DNA from: Ptychodera flava
Taxonomy: Eukaryota > Hemichordata > Enteropneusta > Ptychoderidae
Direction: 5' to 3'
NCBI RefSeq assembly: GCF_041260155.1
Contig: NC_091931.1
Coordinates: 16,283,361-16,347,360 of the forward strand
DNA: 64,000 nt
Shown: in pieces, positions 53,293 through 64,000 of the stretch
How positions within the stretch are numbered: the first letter of the stretch is position 1
Layout: the number at the start of each line of letters is the position of its first letter
Translations under genes and position numbers: made by a program
Notes under the pieces: generated by a model
Told to the model about the DNA's origin: nothing
What the model saw: the letters and a program-made list of their open reading frames with translations, nothing else
The model's database searches: none

Positions 53293-53529
53293 ATTATTCT
53301 CACGTGGCTTTACTCATCGGTCCACGGTCTGGTGTTACCGCCACGCTCCGAAGATGGCGCCGTCTGAGCCGAAGTCTTACTTGGTAAATTAATATCACTC
53401 TGACCCAAATAATATGCTTGTCAATATATTCTGAGATGAAAGTTTCTGAAGCCATTATTGAGACAAACTACATTACTGAATAATAGAATACCTCGCTTAG
53501 CATATTAAAATAATGTTCATCACTATTAA

Positions 53530-53778
53530 AGGGAAACAGTCGTCGGAACTGCGCCTGTGCGAGTTCTTGTTTACAAACAATATATTTCGTGCACGATATC
53601 TAGATGCATCTCATCATCATAGCTGTAACATTTAAATTATACGATGTAGATTATGACAGACATGTTTTAATTGGTTTCAATTACCATCGTACCTTGGATA
53701 ATGTCGCGATTGGTCGTATTGTCCCATGGCCCCATACGATCTTTGAAGTTTGAGCGCAGTTCTGACGACTGTACCCCT
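53530..53778 (+). mobile_element. MITE family B copy (249 bp)
   Basis: Ends GGGAAACAGTCGTCGGAACTGCGC and GCGCAGTTCTGACGACTGTACCCC lie between TTAA at 53526-53529 and 53779-53782. Same family as 60425-60659 and 31725-31894. Confidence 0.8.
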
Positions 53779-54476
53779 TTAAGCCTCGTTACGGTCTCTT
53801 CGTTTATATAAATTTACTACAACATAACCAATTTGCTCTATCAGTTGACCCTGGCCAATATGATGTTGGTGTCACTCATACCACAGGGAACGTAGGAATC
53901 AAAGGACACATTAAACAAAAAGAATACATGCATACACAATACAGACCGCGAAATAAATGAAGTAAACAACAAACAAAAAAATTTGTTAACAATACAATGA
54001 AAACGTTTTGACACAAAAAATTTGTATGACATATATTGCAATTGAAAGATATTCAACATAGGAAGTTACTCCTGTGTTCACTTATGTCTGCAGGCTCAAA
54101 AATGACAAATGCATAAAATACCGGTATACTCAATGAAATGACTGAACAACTACAATATACGAACAAACCAACGACAAAACAAACTGACATAAAAAGAATG
54201 GCAGATATCAATCCACTCATTCACTGGGGTCACTTTAAAGTTTCATTTTTTATTTAATTATTTTTGCTTGTTGATTGTCTTTCCATTTAATCAATTCATT
54301 TATTTCATTGTGTATATTGTATGCATGTATCTTTTTTTTTGGGGGGGGGGGGAGAGGGGCAGGGGCTTTCATGATAGTAAGGATGGTAGCTTATGTGGCA
54401 TGTTGCCACGATTTATCAGCGTACACGCGCGCTGCGGCCGGCAACGATGAAACTATGAAACAGATTTCTTGGAACA

Positions 54477-54555
<79 letters not shown>

Positions 54556-54559
54556 ATAT

Positions 54560-54640
<81 letters not shown>

Positions 54641-57600
54641 TTGTATATGTGATGGCGCTAAAATCAATCTACTAATATCGTAAGTGACGATGTTGCTTAC
54701 TGACATCGTATAACGCATATTATTTTAGGTGGCAATTAATTTCTCTATTTTTCAACTTCTTTGTTTCTTCATTTCACAGTTTTGCCATTTCGTCGATTAA
54801 CATTACCCCCGGTGAAAGGTGTTGTACTCTGAGTAAGCAATTGGTAATGGGCGATGGGTACATCTTCCTGTAAATAGGTTTCCATTCGTTCGATTATTAT
54901 TTGAAAGTAAAGAAAGATCAGCATTTCCGAACACATTTTAATGAATACAATTACATAATGTCAACGGTGATGGTGTGTTGTTTTACTGTATCTAGAGTTC
55001 CCTAAGCTTGTATTTCTGATCGTGGCATTACAGTCAGCGTATCCGAGGACTGTACATTCAATATCTTAAACTTTGCACTGAGTAATCGGGTAGAGAAGTT
55101 CGAGTTCTCGGTCCGAAAAATCCCCTTAGCCGAAATCATATAGTCAAATTATTTAATGGAAATGTGACACTGTACGTGTATGTCTTTCGAAAAAAAAATT
55201 GTGTGCGTGTATTTTTAATTTAATGACTGATGTACTTGTTTATCGACTGATTAGCCCAAGGAACTTCCAAATTTATGTCGGGTGGGCTCAGAATCGGCGT
55301 TGAGATTGACCCTTGGCCTATTTCATGTTTCAGCAGCTGACCTGGAGTTAGGTCGATAGTGACTGAGAAACGAGAGATTCACTTAACGCGATTCAAATCC
55401 ACAATCTTGCGCTTGGCCCGGAGGCGGCCCTAGGCCTGCCTGTAAACCTAGCAGATATGTCCGCAGTATAACTTTGTAAAATTTGCTGTGATGATATCAT
55501 TCATCTCACAATTCATGGAATTTTGACTAAAGAACCGTATTTTTAAAGTTTCACCAATGTAGGAAAACGAACTTAAGTGTCAGTGTATGTTTTCGGCAAC
55601 TATTGATGTAATCCAATTGCTTCAGGTCTTCTCCTACCAAAAACGCATGTATCTTATAACTGATAGAACATAATTCTCACTATATAAATTTGATAAAGAA
55701 GTGCCGCTATAATTTTCACTTTTTCTTCAAACCGAAAGTCAGAGACATCCTGGCACCATCGCTCCAGATCAGACGGACATTGTTGAGTTGGAATGTCAGG
55801 CAATCTAAACTTTATATGAATACTAGCCAATCAGTCGCCAGGCATTTGTCTATAACTTTGCTCGGGCGTGCGCGGTAGTTCCTAACTCCAGTCTACCTAC
55901 GCCTATTTCTTCAGTTTACTCATATATTTATATATAACTACAGACTTGGGGCAAATCCAATGGGTACTTATATGAATCGTGTTGATCACATTGCTGGGAA
56001 CATTACCGCTTTCGGGGTCGTCGAAATGTGTCTCAAAGCCCCAGTGATGCCCTTTTATTCAATATTTCCTTTCACAGGAAAACTGATTCTAAATTACTCC
56101 TTTGGGGTACGTCCATAATCTATGTCGGTGATGATAAGTTCAACACTTACTAATATATGAATGCAGAAAACATTACACAGATGCAAATTCCAACTGTGAG
56201 AGTGAACGCCGCCCTCATCTCTGCACAGACACCAGAACAGAGACGATGTTATTTCAAAATATCCTAAAAAAAATAATATCTAAACTTCAGTGCAATATTG
56301 ATGAATAAAATATCAAAGGGTCACTTTACCATATTATTTCCAGTCTGCTTGAATATATTTGCCCCTTCTTAATATTTATATTGGTAACTGTATTAAGGTT
56401 TCAGCCCAGGTATCATCCATAATTTAAACATACAACAATCGGACACACATCTCTCGGCGAGTGAAACGGAACAACATGGTATAAGTTTGAATATAAAATC
56501 ATAAAATAGTAATCTGAAAAGCTGCAGCTATTGAGGCTTAAGCTGAAGCTGGGGACTCCCTTGGCCGATGAAAGTAGTTCAACCTTTTACATCGAGTCAT
56601 GGCGTGATATCACCATTCGACCTTTCGACTTTTCAGTAATCCCTCAAAGCTTTCAGGGCTCGTCAAATGAATTGATGAATCGCAGTAACTTATGAATGTG
56701 TTCATTACGATTCCTTCCAAATCGTGCATCCAGTATATGCATTAACCTCAGGCAAACTGCACTTGAAATGGAATTCAATGAAATACAGAACGAAAAGTAA
56801 GCATGTTAAAGATGTTATAGGAACTTCACAAAATTCTGTTTGTTGTATGGAGCTTTACATTATTGGAACGGGACTAACCAGTTGTTTCTTTCAGCCCATT
56901 TCTCTACTCACCCGCCCAGGGTTTACCTCAATGCCACCATGGTGCCATTACGGTGTTGCAAGAAGATGATCCGCACACACCCTTGGCGGTATTCTCCCGT
57001 TGAATATCATCCTATACTGTGTCGTTAAGATTGTCCGTCATTTACAATCGAAGCTGATTTCAAAAAAAACCGTCCGCATTTACGGCTGTCTCGCTTCAGA
57101 ATTAGATATGACCAAATTACATCGCTATGGCGGTGCTTCACCGTTGCATGAGCTCATTACATGAAGTTGCGAATGTCATCCGTAATTCCAACCCACTCTG
57201 AACAGAATTTAGTTCAATATACTTTTTGACAAATTATTTCGAATGATCGTAGTCATGTATCATGTTGAAAAACCTTCCCTTTTTTTCGTAACCTCTCACT
57301 ATGAAAGGTTGACAACTTTGTCTGTAATAAATGGTGTCAGTTTTTCATAATTTTCAAAAGCGATGTCTTCATCTAATCCATCTTTCCTATACCGATGCCA
57401 TGATCTTCTGTATGAATTGACTGGTGTTTGAATGAGACTTACAAATCACCTGATATACAGAATTCCCTTGTACTTGCTGAACTCTGACAGTCCTTGTCAT
57501 TCCATGACGTTTCCGTGACATGGTTGGTATGACTTTCAATAACCCCCACCCCACCCCACCCCGAGCTAATAGGTTTGAAGATCAAAGGTCATAAAGAAAA

Positions 57601-58883
57601 GAGTACATAAGAGAAATTATCTGAGCAAAGTTTCATTCGAGTCTGTTTGCACATCCCCTGTAAGTCTCATGTACGGGCGATTTTGCGTGGGTTTTTTGCC
57701 TTTGTGCCGTTGAGCAAAATATTCAATATGCTTGGTATGCTTTGCCTCGCGAGGAAAATTCCTCACCGTGTGCGCCGGAGAAAGTGATTTTATTGTTGAT
57801 TCGGTGAAAGAATGATTGAAAGTTTCATTTAAGAAATTTTGAGCAAAAGTTTAAGGTTTCCCTTGTGCTGTTGCATAGCACTGCTGTTGATATCTGATCC
57901 AGTTTTCAGAAAAGAGATGTACAAGACTTATCTGGATAGATAAGCACAAAGGCTAGAATGTAAATGAAAAGTTTCAATGACTTTGTTTTTTTTATCATGT
58001 CAACAAGCAATAAGGAAGAATTACATAAATATACCTTTTTGTGTTATAACTCTTAAACTAAATATAAATTATATGGTAAAGTATCCTTCAGGTAACATTA
58101 AGGTGCATTGACAGTGACATAATAAACTCAGAGCTATTGCCGAGGAAGAGGATGATGATGTTGTAATCCATGAAATTGGCAGCAGCACAAGTGATAAAGA
58201 ATTTTTTGAACCTTCCTAGACACAGTATACAGTGTATACAGGTTCTGGAAGAACAGCAGGATCTTGGAAAAACCTTTTAAGTTCCCACTGATGTTCTGTG
58301 CACCGGCAATGGCCAGTGTTACTATTTAAAACTGGATCAATACTTACTCAAGGAATATTTGGGGTCATCGATCTTTTTTGGGGGGGAGGCAATGGGAGAG
58401 GGCTCCCTGATTTTGACAGCTGCACAAGACAAATTTGCGGGCCCGCCTGGTCATAATAACTAAACGCTCCCTTACTTTGAAATTGACTCAAAGAAATGAA
58501 TGTTCATTTAACATACAGCTTGCACCTAATCATTGCCTTACCTCATTGCTGATAGGAAATGTTCATTTGCCCTCAGCGAACTCAATTAACAGAAGACAAG
58601 CTTGTATAGAGTTGCAAAGGCAAGATCGTTATGCGCCAGATAATACATATAATTTCATTCAGACAATAGTAAAATGACTTCGACGAATGAAATCATGCAG
58701 GGAATCATTTTTAAATAAAAGAATATTTGTGTTCGCTGAAACTGCTTTTGACGGGATGGATACTTTTGAAAATCAAATGACCCCCTCTGTGCTGTTTGAA
58801 ACATACATGACCCCCCACCCCTTGCAGTTTTCAAATTTAAGGTGAACCCCCCGGGTTTTGCCGGCTCATCCCCGGCCTTAATA
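53779..58883. other. Repeat-poor, gene-free stretch with microsatellites
   Basis: Contains a G-run at 54342-54351, (TA)n/(GATA)n at 54480-54638, and a fragment of MITE family A around 57800-57870 ('gaatgattgaaagtttcatttaagaaattttgagcaaaagttt'). At 57541-57562 there is a C-rich (CCCCA)n-like run. At 58760-58870 C-rich 'gaccccc' phrases recall the ends of the element at 42701. No exon on either strand is convincing. Confidence 0.35.
54480..54638. repeat. (TA)n followed by (GATA)n microsatellite
   Basis: About 80 bp of AT repeats run directly into about 19 GATA units. Confidence 0.95.
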
Positions 58884-59259
58884 ACTGAACGCTCCCTGAA
58901 AAGTGAAACTGAGAACCAGGTATACATACAGTCAATTGATTTCAACAAATTCACGCCAGCCATGTTTTACATGTAAACATACCGTTGTTAGGTATTTTCA
59001 ACGAGTAAAATTGCCGGGGATAGTGACTGCTGTTCACAACCGTCCTTCCGCTATAGATTCGGAAAAGTTCCCCTCTAGAAATCTCGCAAGGAAAGAAAAA
59101 ACATGAAAACCCCGCCCATGACAAAACATTTTTCTGTTAGTCCTTGCCCTCTGCGTAGAAACTACGCGAGATACGTGAACACTGCTGGCTTGAATTTCCC
59201 AAAACCAATTGGCTGTATACCTGGTTCTAAGTTTTACTCTTCAAGGAGCGTTCTTCAGT
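58884..59259. mobile_element. Inverted-repeat MITE (~375 bp)
   Basis: ACTGAACGCTCCCTGAAAAG...GAGAACCAGGTATACA on the left is mirrored by TGTATACCTGGTTCTAAG...GGAGCGTTCTTCAGT on the right (arms about 42 bp, several mismatches). A related left-arm phrase, 'aataactaaacgctccctt', also occurs at 58455. Non-coding. Confidence 0.65.
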
Positions 59260-59505
59260 ACGCCTACCTGATATAATGAACGCTAAAATGCCTTTTCCCT
59301 GCAATAGTTATTAATGTTAAATGTCAGATAAAATGTCTGATGAACTATCCCGACCCCAATTCACGTAATTATGTTCTGTGCAGCCTATACGAAACAAATT
59401 TGTAGTGGAAATGTAATATTTTAGATTATCCTGATCAACTCAGTTGTGTATTTAGCTCTACTCTAGTATTGAGCACTCTACTCCAGCTGATCTTGAACTA
59501 AACAA

Positions 59506-59609
<104 letters not shown>

Positions 59610-59614
59610 TTTAA

Positions 59615-60026
59615 AGGTAGTATGGGCCTCCAAATCGGAAGACCTTAAACTTTTGCTCAAACTTTCCTCGGGGAAACTTGATATCCTTGCGTTTCCAAAT
59701 CAAGAATATAAATCAAGGGTAATCGAACACAACTAGTTCTGAGAAACAAATTACCCAACATTTACAGATTCTTGACATTCTAAAAGGCCACCATCTCTGT
59801 ATATATAGATTAGATTATCCTGATCAACTCAGTTGTGTATTCTCTATGGGGAACTCTGTGTAAACTCTATGGGGAAAAGATCAATTTCGGTTTTTTTCCA
59901 CAAATATGAGCCGATGAACAGGTTTATTTACTACAATAACGTGACTACAAAAATGAGCTCCAAAAAGCGGTAGACCAATTGTAAAAGTTTGAGAGTGCAA
60001 ATGTCTGTCCCCGAACCACATTCTAT
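59615..60026 (+). mobile_element. MITE family A copy with an internal insertion
   Basis: Between TTAA at 59611-59614 and 60027-60030. It begins AGGTAGTATGGGCCTCC and ends GTCCCCGAACCACATTCTAT. About 70 extra bases near 59795-59865 include a 31-bp copy of the sequence at 59422-59452. Confidence 0.75.
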
Positions 60027-60080
60027 TTAAACAGATCTACAATGGGAGGCTCATATCTCTATCAGTGTGAGCTAAGTTGA

Positions 60081-60395
60081 ACATAGTACGCGCCTTGAAA
60101 GTGAAAAACTTAAAACTTTGCTCAAACTTGCCTCAATGAAACTTTCAACCACTCTTTCCAGATCAAGAATAAAAATGTGGGGTCACATTGCAAAGCTTGG
60201 TACTAGAGAAACACATAACATTTACTGATATTTGAAGGTCAAATTGGCCGACATTTCTGTATTAACTTTCTGGGGAAAAACAAGTTTTCGAAAAACTAAT
60301 ACGGTGAAAATTTTTGTTACTCCAAGTGCTTTAAAGTTAGCCATATAACTGATAGATTAGAAAAAACTTGTAAAAATTTGAGTCACTTTAAAGTT
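60081..60395 (+). mobile_element. MITE family A copy, right end missing
   Basis: 'acatagtacgcgccttgaaagtgaaaaacttaaaactttgctcaaac' through 'aatttgagtcactttaaag'. It follows the previous copy in the same orientation after about 55 bp. Confidence 0.7.
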
Positions 60396-60424
60396 CTCCT
60401 TTTTGAAGAAAAACAAAAGCTTAA

Positions 60425-60659
60425 GGGGGCGGTCGTCGGAACTGCGCGTGTGCGACTTTCTTGTTTACAAACAATGTATTTCCTGCACTATATATAGATG
60501 CATCATGTCAATATACTGAAACATCTAAATTTTACGATATACATTATGACAGACATGTTTTAACTTTCATCAATCGCCAACGTACCTTTGATACAGTATT
60601 TACATCGGTCGTATGGTCCCTAACGACATTTGAGGGCAGTTCCGACGACCGCCTTCCTT
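60425..60659 (+). mobile_element. MITE family B copy (235 bp)
   Basis: Between TTAA at 60421-60424 and 60660-60663. Ends GGGGGCGGTCGTCGGAACTGCGC and GGCAGTTCCGACGACCGCCTTCC are inverted repeats. Confidence 0.8.
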
Positions 60660-61861
60660 TTAAATTTAAGCACTCCTTCCTACAAACTTCCTAGTCGAAA
60701 ATTGCTCACAAGATTTTGATAAAACCCGAATACGCTGTTGAAAGTACAGTGTCTCCGAGCAGGATGTTTTCATTTTTCTCGGTAATGCGCATGTCAGCGA
60801 ATCCGAAAGAGAATGTCTGTCGAAAATCGTGACATCATTTCAATCAACATTACATTATTGAGATACAGGTTTGTAATTAGAGACACTCGTCAGATGAATG
60901 TCAAAATCAGTGACTCGTGCCGTAGTTACGTTGCAATCGATAAAAACTTTATAGACGATTAAAGTGTTAGGAAACTGTGATCCCTGGCAAACGAGATTTT
61001 CCAAGATCTCTCGTGATTTGTGTGTTTGTTGCACAGTTTCACGTCACAGAACAAACTGCATCATTGTTGTGCAGAGACACTCAGATGTAGTTGTGTGTGT
61101 TTTTAATTTAGTCTCTACTTTAAATTTCCACGCTACACAACACTGAGGAACCTGTCATATTTCAATATCACGTTTCTAGTTACATATTTACGGTTCCTTA
61201 AAACGACTCTTTCGAGAGGATAACCAGTGTAAATCTGATGTCTCATTCGGGGAAGAAAAAAGGCCAACAGGACGGCGCACGTCAAACCATAGGGAACCCC
61301 AAAATCTGGTTGTTGTTGTTGTTTGTATTGTTGTTTATGTGTTATTGTTGTTGTTGACCAATAAAATTCGACGAACATAACTGTTGTGTTGTTGTAAATG
61401 TTTCAAACGTAACGTAGATGTCATAAGAAACGCTACACGAACACTACCATTACTTGGCCCGACATCTGGTTGTTGTTGTTATCCTTGAGGCATTTTATAA
61501 TGTATCCTTTCAAAAAAGCTAATACGAATAACTCCCACGCTTACAAGCGATTAGTGGAAACATTTCAAGCGTCCACTTATTTGTAAAGAGGCATTTAATC
61601 TTTTAGCCTTAATTTCCTTGACACGAACTCGCTTACATGTATTCAAATGCACAATCACAACTGAGCCACATTGCAAGAGTTTAAACTCGATTTTCTTCTC
61701 TCTTCTCCTCCATTTCGCTGACTATCTTCCCGCCCATCTGCTCTCCCATAACGCGAAACAACATCAATCTACGGAGAAGGCCATCTCCTTGCGAACGAAC
61801 ATTATGATTCAAGAGCCCTTGCTTGCTTGCTACAAAGAGTAATAAGTTATATTAAATTCAA

Positions 61862-61990
61862 TTTTTGTAATCAGTCCGTCATCCAACAGGCGTTAGCCCA
61901 CTAACCCCCAATGGAGTAAAGTGCCTTGCTCAAGGGCACAACACCGTGCTAGAGTCTCGAACTCACCATCCTCCGACAAGGAGCAAAAGC
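61862..61990 (-). mobile_element. Possible SINE fragment
   Basis: The block GTGCCTTGCTCAAGGGCACAAC and, about 15 bases on, CTCGAACTCACCATCCTCCGA resemble a conserved SINE segment with a reversed tRNA-like box B and D-arm seen in aquatic animal genomes. The family assignment is from memory and weak. Confidence 0.35.
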
Positions 61991-62749
61991 TGGTAAGTCG
62001 GATCATTGACAGCTAGGGTTCATTTTGATAAAACACGTACTATACCGTATGAGTACGCGTGGTGAACAACCATTTTACGGGCTTCAGGAGACATTTTATT
62101 GATCATGGTGATTGACAGAACTAAAACACCTCACATAACGCCTGACACATTGTTCAAGTATACAAAAAACAAACAAACAAACAAGCAAAAAACCCAAAAA
62201 ACCATTAGATTTAGATTTAGACGACACAGATACAACTCTTTCATGTTGTTTCACGTAGTCCATTCATATAGTTGGCACGCAATTGTTTTATATCACTTTA
62301 AGGCTCATGAAATCTCACTATGTGTGAGATATTCTACTGCCGAGCCCTAATCTTCTTAATCCTCCCAATGTTGTTTATCACAAGTTAAACTTAATTATGT
62401 CACATAATGTCTCTTATCTATGAGCTTCACAGACTTTAATCTGTTTTTGCCTATATTAAGTTTGTCGGCAGGCTGGGAAGAAATGTGTTTATCAAGTTGT
62501 AACAGGGAGTGAATGCATTACCCATCAAAGTGGCGTTATTCCCCACGCTGGTAAAGTTGAGACGAAAAGATCAAAACGTGTAATTGGCTTAACGCGTTTT
62601 AAATTCAAAACAAAGCTACAAGTATCTGCTGAAGATGCAACAAAACTATAAACAGTTAATTTTTGTCCTAGACTTAATAGCGACAGGACACGTATATGCA
62701 AATCAATCTCATTATGTCAATCATAATAGGACATAACATTCTACATATA

Positions 62750-62754
<5 letters not shown>

Positions 62755-62806
<52 letters not shown>

Positions 62807-62818
62807 TATATATATATG
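62755..62818. repeat. (TA)n microsatellite
   Basis: About 30 AT repeats with one interruption. Confidence 0.95.
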
Positions 62819-62900
62819 TATTGATTGTATGTTTCTATATTTCTAAAATTGTATAATATTTTTGAATAGTGATCATTGATTTTATGTCTTGACTTTCAAG

Positions 62901-63854
62901 CTTTGCTTGGAAAGCAAGTTGACATGTGTCTAGGATGGTTCAAGACACCTGCTAGGAAGTTGTCTTTAGATTATACAGAACCTCTTTGAGACTTCAAGGC
63001 AAAGTCTTATTGTGGTAAAGTCTGGAAATTCAAACAATTTCGATCCGAGTGACATAACGGGGAAGACAATCGGTAAGCTGAAGCACTCCATTAAAAATTT
63101 CTCTTCAGAAAAATATTATCATCTGCCTGTAAAGAGATTCATTTGTGCAAATCGGGCTCTTCGACAATCATACATAGTTACAACGGTTGACCTCTCATGA
63201 TGCCTGAGTACACTCATGCGACGATTGTATAGATTTGAAAAATGCGAATATGAGTTATCACATCTGACAAAATTAGAAAGATAGTTTCTCATTGTTTCTT
63301 TAAAGTAAACTGATCCTCAATGAAGAATTCGATACCAAGTTGGACCATCTAAACTCAACTCTGTTGGCTATCTATCTGTAATGAATGTTGACATTTTCCT
63401 TTGAAAACCAAGTATTTGTACAGGAAATTGACAAGAAAGTTTAACATCTTGAAATAATAATTTTATCCCATGTATACAATTAACAATTGGATCGCAAGCG
63501 TCTTCATTATGTATCGAAAATCGTCGAGATCGTTGTGAACCTCGAAATAATAATTTCTTGATGGTTCACACATACTTAACAATAGGCTCTCAAGCATCAC
63601 CGTTATGATACGAATAAAAAGCTCTTGCATTGAAAGGTATCAATAGGTACGAAGTTCCTATACCCGCCACTACCAGAAACATGAATATGTGTAATCTTGT
63701 TTTACTTTCAGGTTTTGAAGACGGAGTTTTCACCGACAAGACCTGTCTGCTACACGCTAAGGATCGAATCAAAGGTGTAGATACCATGCAACCACAGCAA
63801 GAGGTGTACAAGGAAACCATTCAAATCCTGCTGGATGATCTTAGAAACGACAGG
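62901..63854 (+). pseudogene. Second solute-binding-protein-like copy; first visible exon disrupted
   Basis: Two exons match the gene at 601-1507 in order, splice phase and size: 62901-63072 (172 bp against 174) and 63712-63854 (143 against 143). The first encodes LLGKQVDMCLGWFKTPARKLSLDYTEP and later SGNSNNFDPSDITGKTIG. Relative to the other copy it has a net two-base loss in the middle, which brings an in-frame TGA after YTEPL and shifts the frame. The second exon is fully open (GFEDGVFTDKTCLLHAKDR...LLDDLRNDR) with good splice sites. The clean second exon suggests recent decay or an assembly/allelic error in the first. Any further exons lie beyond the right edge. The Arg of TPAR is kept. 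Confidence 0.7.
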
Positions 63855-63902
63855 GTAAATAAAGAGTGAAGAAGGTGAGGGAAAGACAGAGATGAATTAA
63901 GG

Positions 63903-64000
63903 TAGTATGCGCCTCGAAAGTGGAAGACAAAGATTCGCTCAAACTTCCTGAATGGCACTTTCAGTCAGTCTCTTACCAAATCAAGAATGAAAATCAGGCG
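63903..64000 (+). mobile_element. MITE family A copy, cut by the window end
   Basis: It starts GGTAGTATGCGCCTCGAAAGTGG right after TTAA (63899-63902) and runs through 'aatcaagaatgaaaatcagg' to the edge. It lies in the intron after the second exon of the solute-binding-like copy. Confidence 0.8.

Larger units (their letters stand above)
60664..62900. other. Gene-free stretch upstream of the second solute-binding-like copy
   Basis: No supported exon. TTG/TTGTT repeats lie around 61310-61350. At 61862-61990 the phrase AGTGCCTTGCTCAAGGGCACAACACCG followed by TCTCGAACTCACC has the look of a SINE conserved region with an internal Pol III box in reverse. (AACA)n-like sequence lies at 62168-62185 and (TA)n at 62755-62818. 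Upstream exons of the solute-binding-like gene should lie here if this copy is complete, but I could not identify any. Confidence 0.4.

Overview
This is AT-rich animal (metazoan) nuclear DNA: multi-exon genes with GT-AG introns, long repeat-filled intergenic stretches, many short inverted-repeat transposons and long microsatellites. One 100-base assembly gap lies at 1516-1615. The general character, including a Mag/SURL-type Ty3/gypsy element with a leucine-tRNA primer site, suggests a marine invertebrate, perhaps a non-vertebrate deuterostome such as an acorn worm or lancelet. The sequence does not settle the species.

Left part (1-18 kb). The 3' exons of a gene resembling a bacterial amino-acid solute-binding protein (SBP_bac_3 fold) occupy 601-1507 (+). 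Next comes a complete 11-exon gene for the mitochondrial ATP synthase alpha subunit (9578-2152, minus; 554 aa). It is head to head with a complete 7-exon tetraspanin-3-like gene (9892-16058, plus; 247 aa). Only 313 bp separate the two start codons, so they probably share a bidirectional promoter; it contains a YY1-type motif.

Middle (18-35 kb). A recent-looking Ty3/gypsy element with identical 143-bp LTRs and a 5-bp target duplication lies at 18485-23075. It is followed by a 7-exon gene (24088-34540, plus; 620 aa) for an apparently secreted protein that I cannot assign to a family. That protein has a helical N-terminal part and two clear copies (perhaps a third, weaker one) of a Cys-containing repeat of about 65 residues. 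Its introns hold a LINE relic, inverted-repeat elements, a tandem array rich in ATGCAAAT octamers, and a nested insertion.

Right part (35-64 kb). This is mostly repeats and unassigned DNA around one intronless class A GPCR gene (44486-45694, plus; 402 aa). The receptor keeps most family landmarks but lacks the E/DRY arginine and the NPxxY proline. Near the right edge two exons of a second solute-binding-protein-like copy appear on the same strand with the same exon layout, the first carrying a reading-frame disruption.

Repeat landscape. At least three families of short non-autonomous elements flanked by TTAA recur across the window, and several other elements are flanked by TA. The most interesting items are the bacterial-type solute-binding-protein genes, the unassigned secreted repeat protein and the atypical GPCR.
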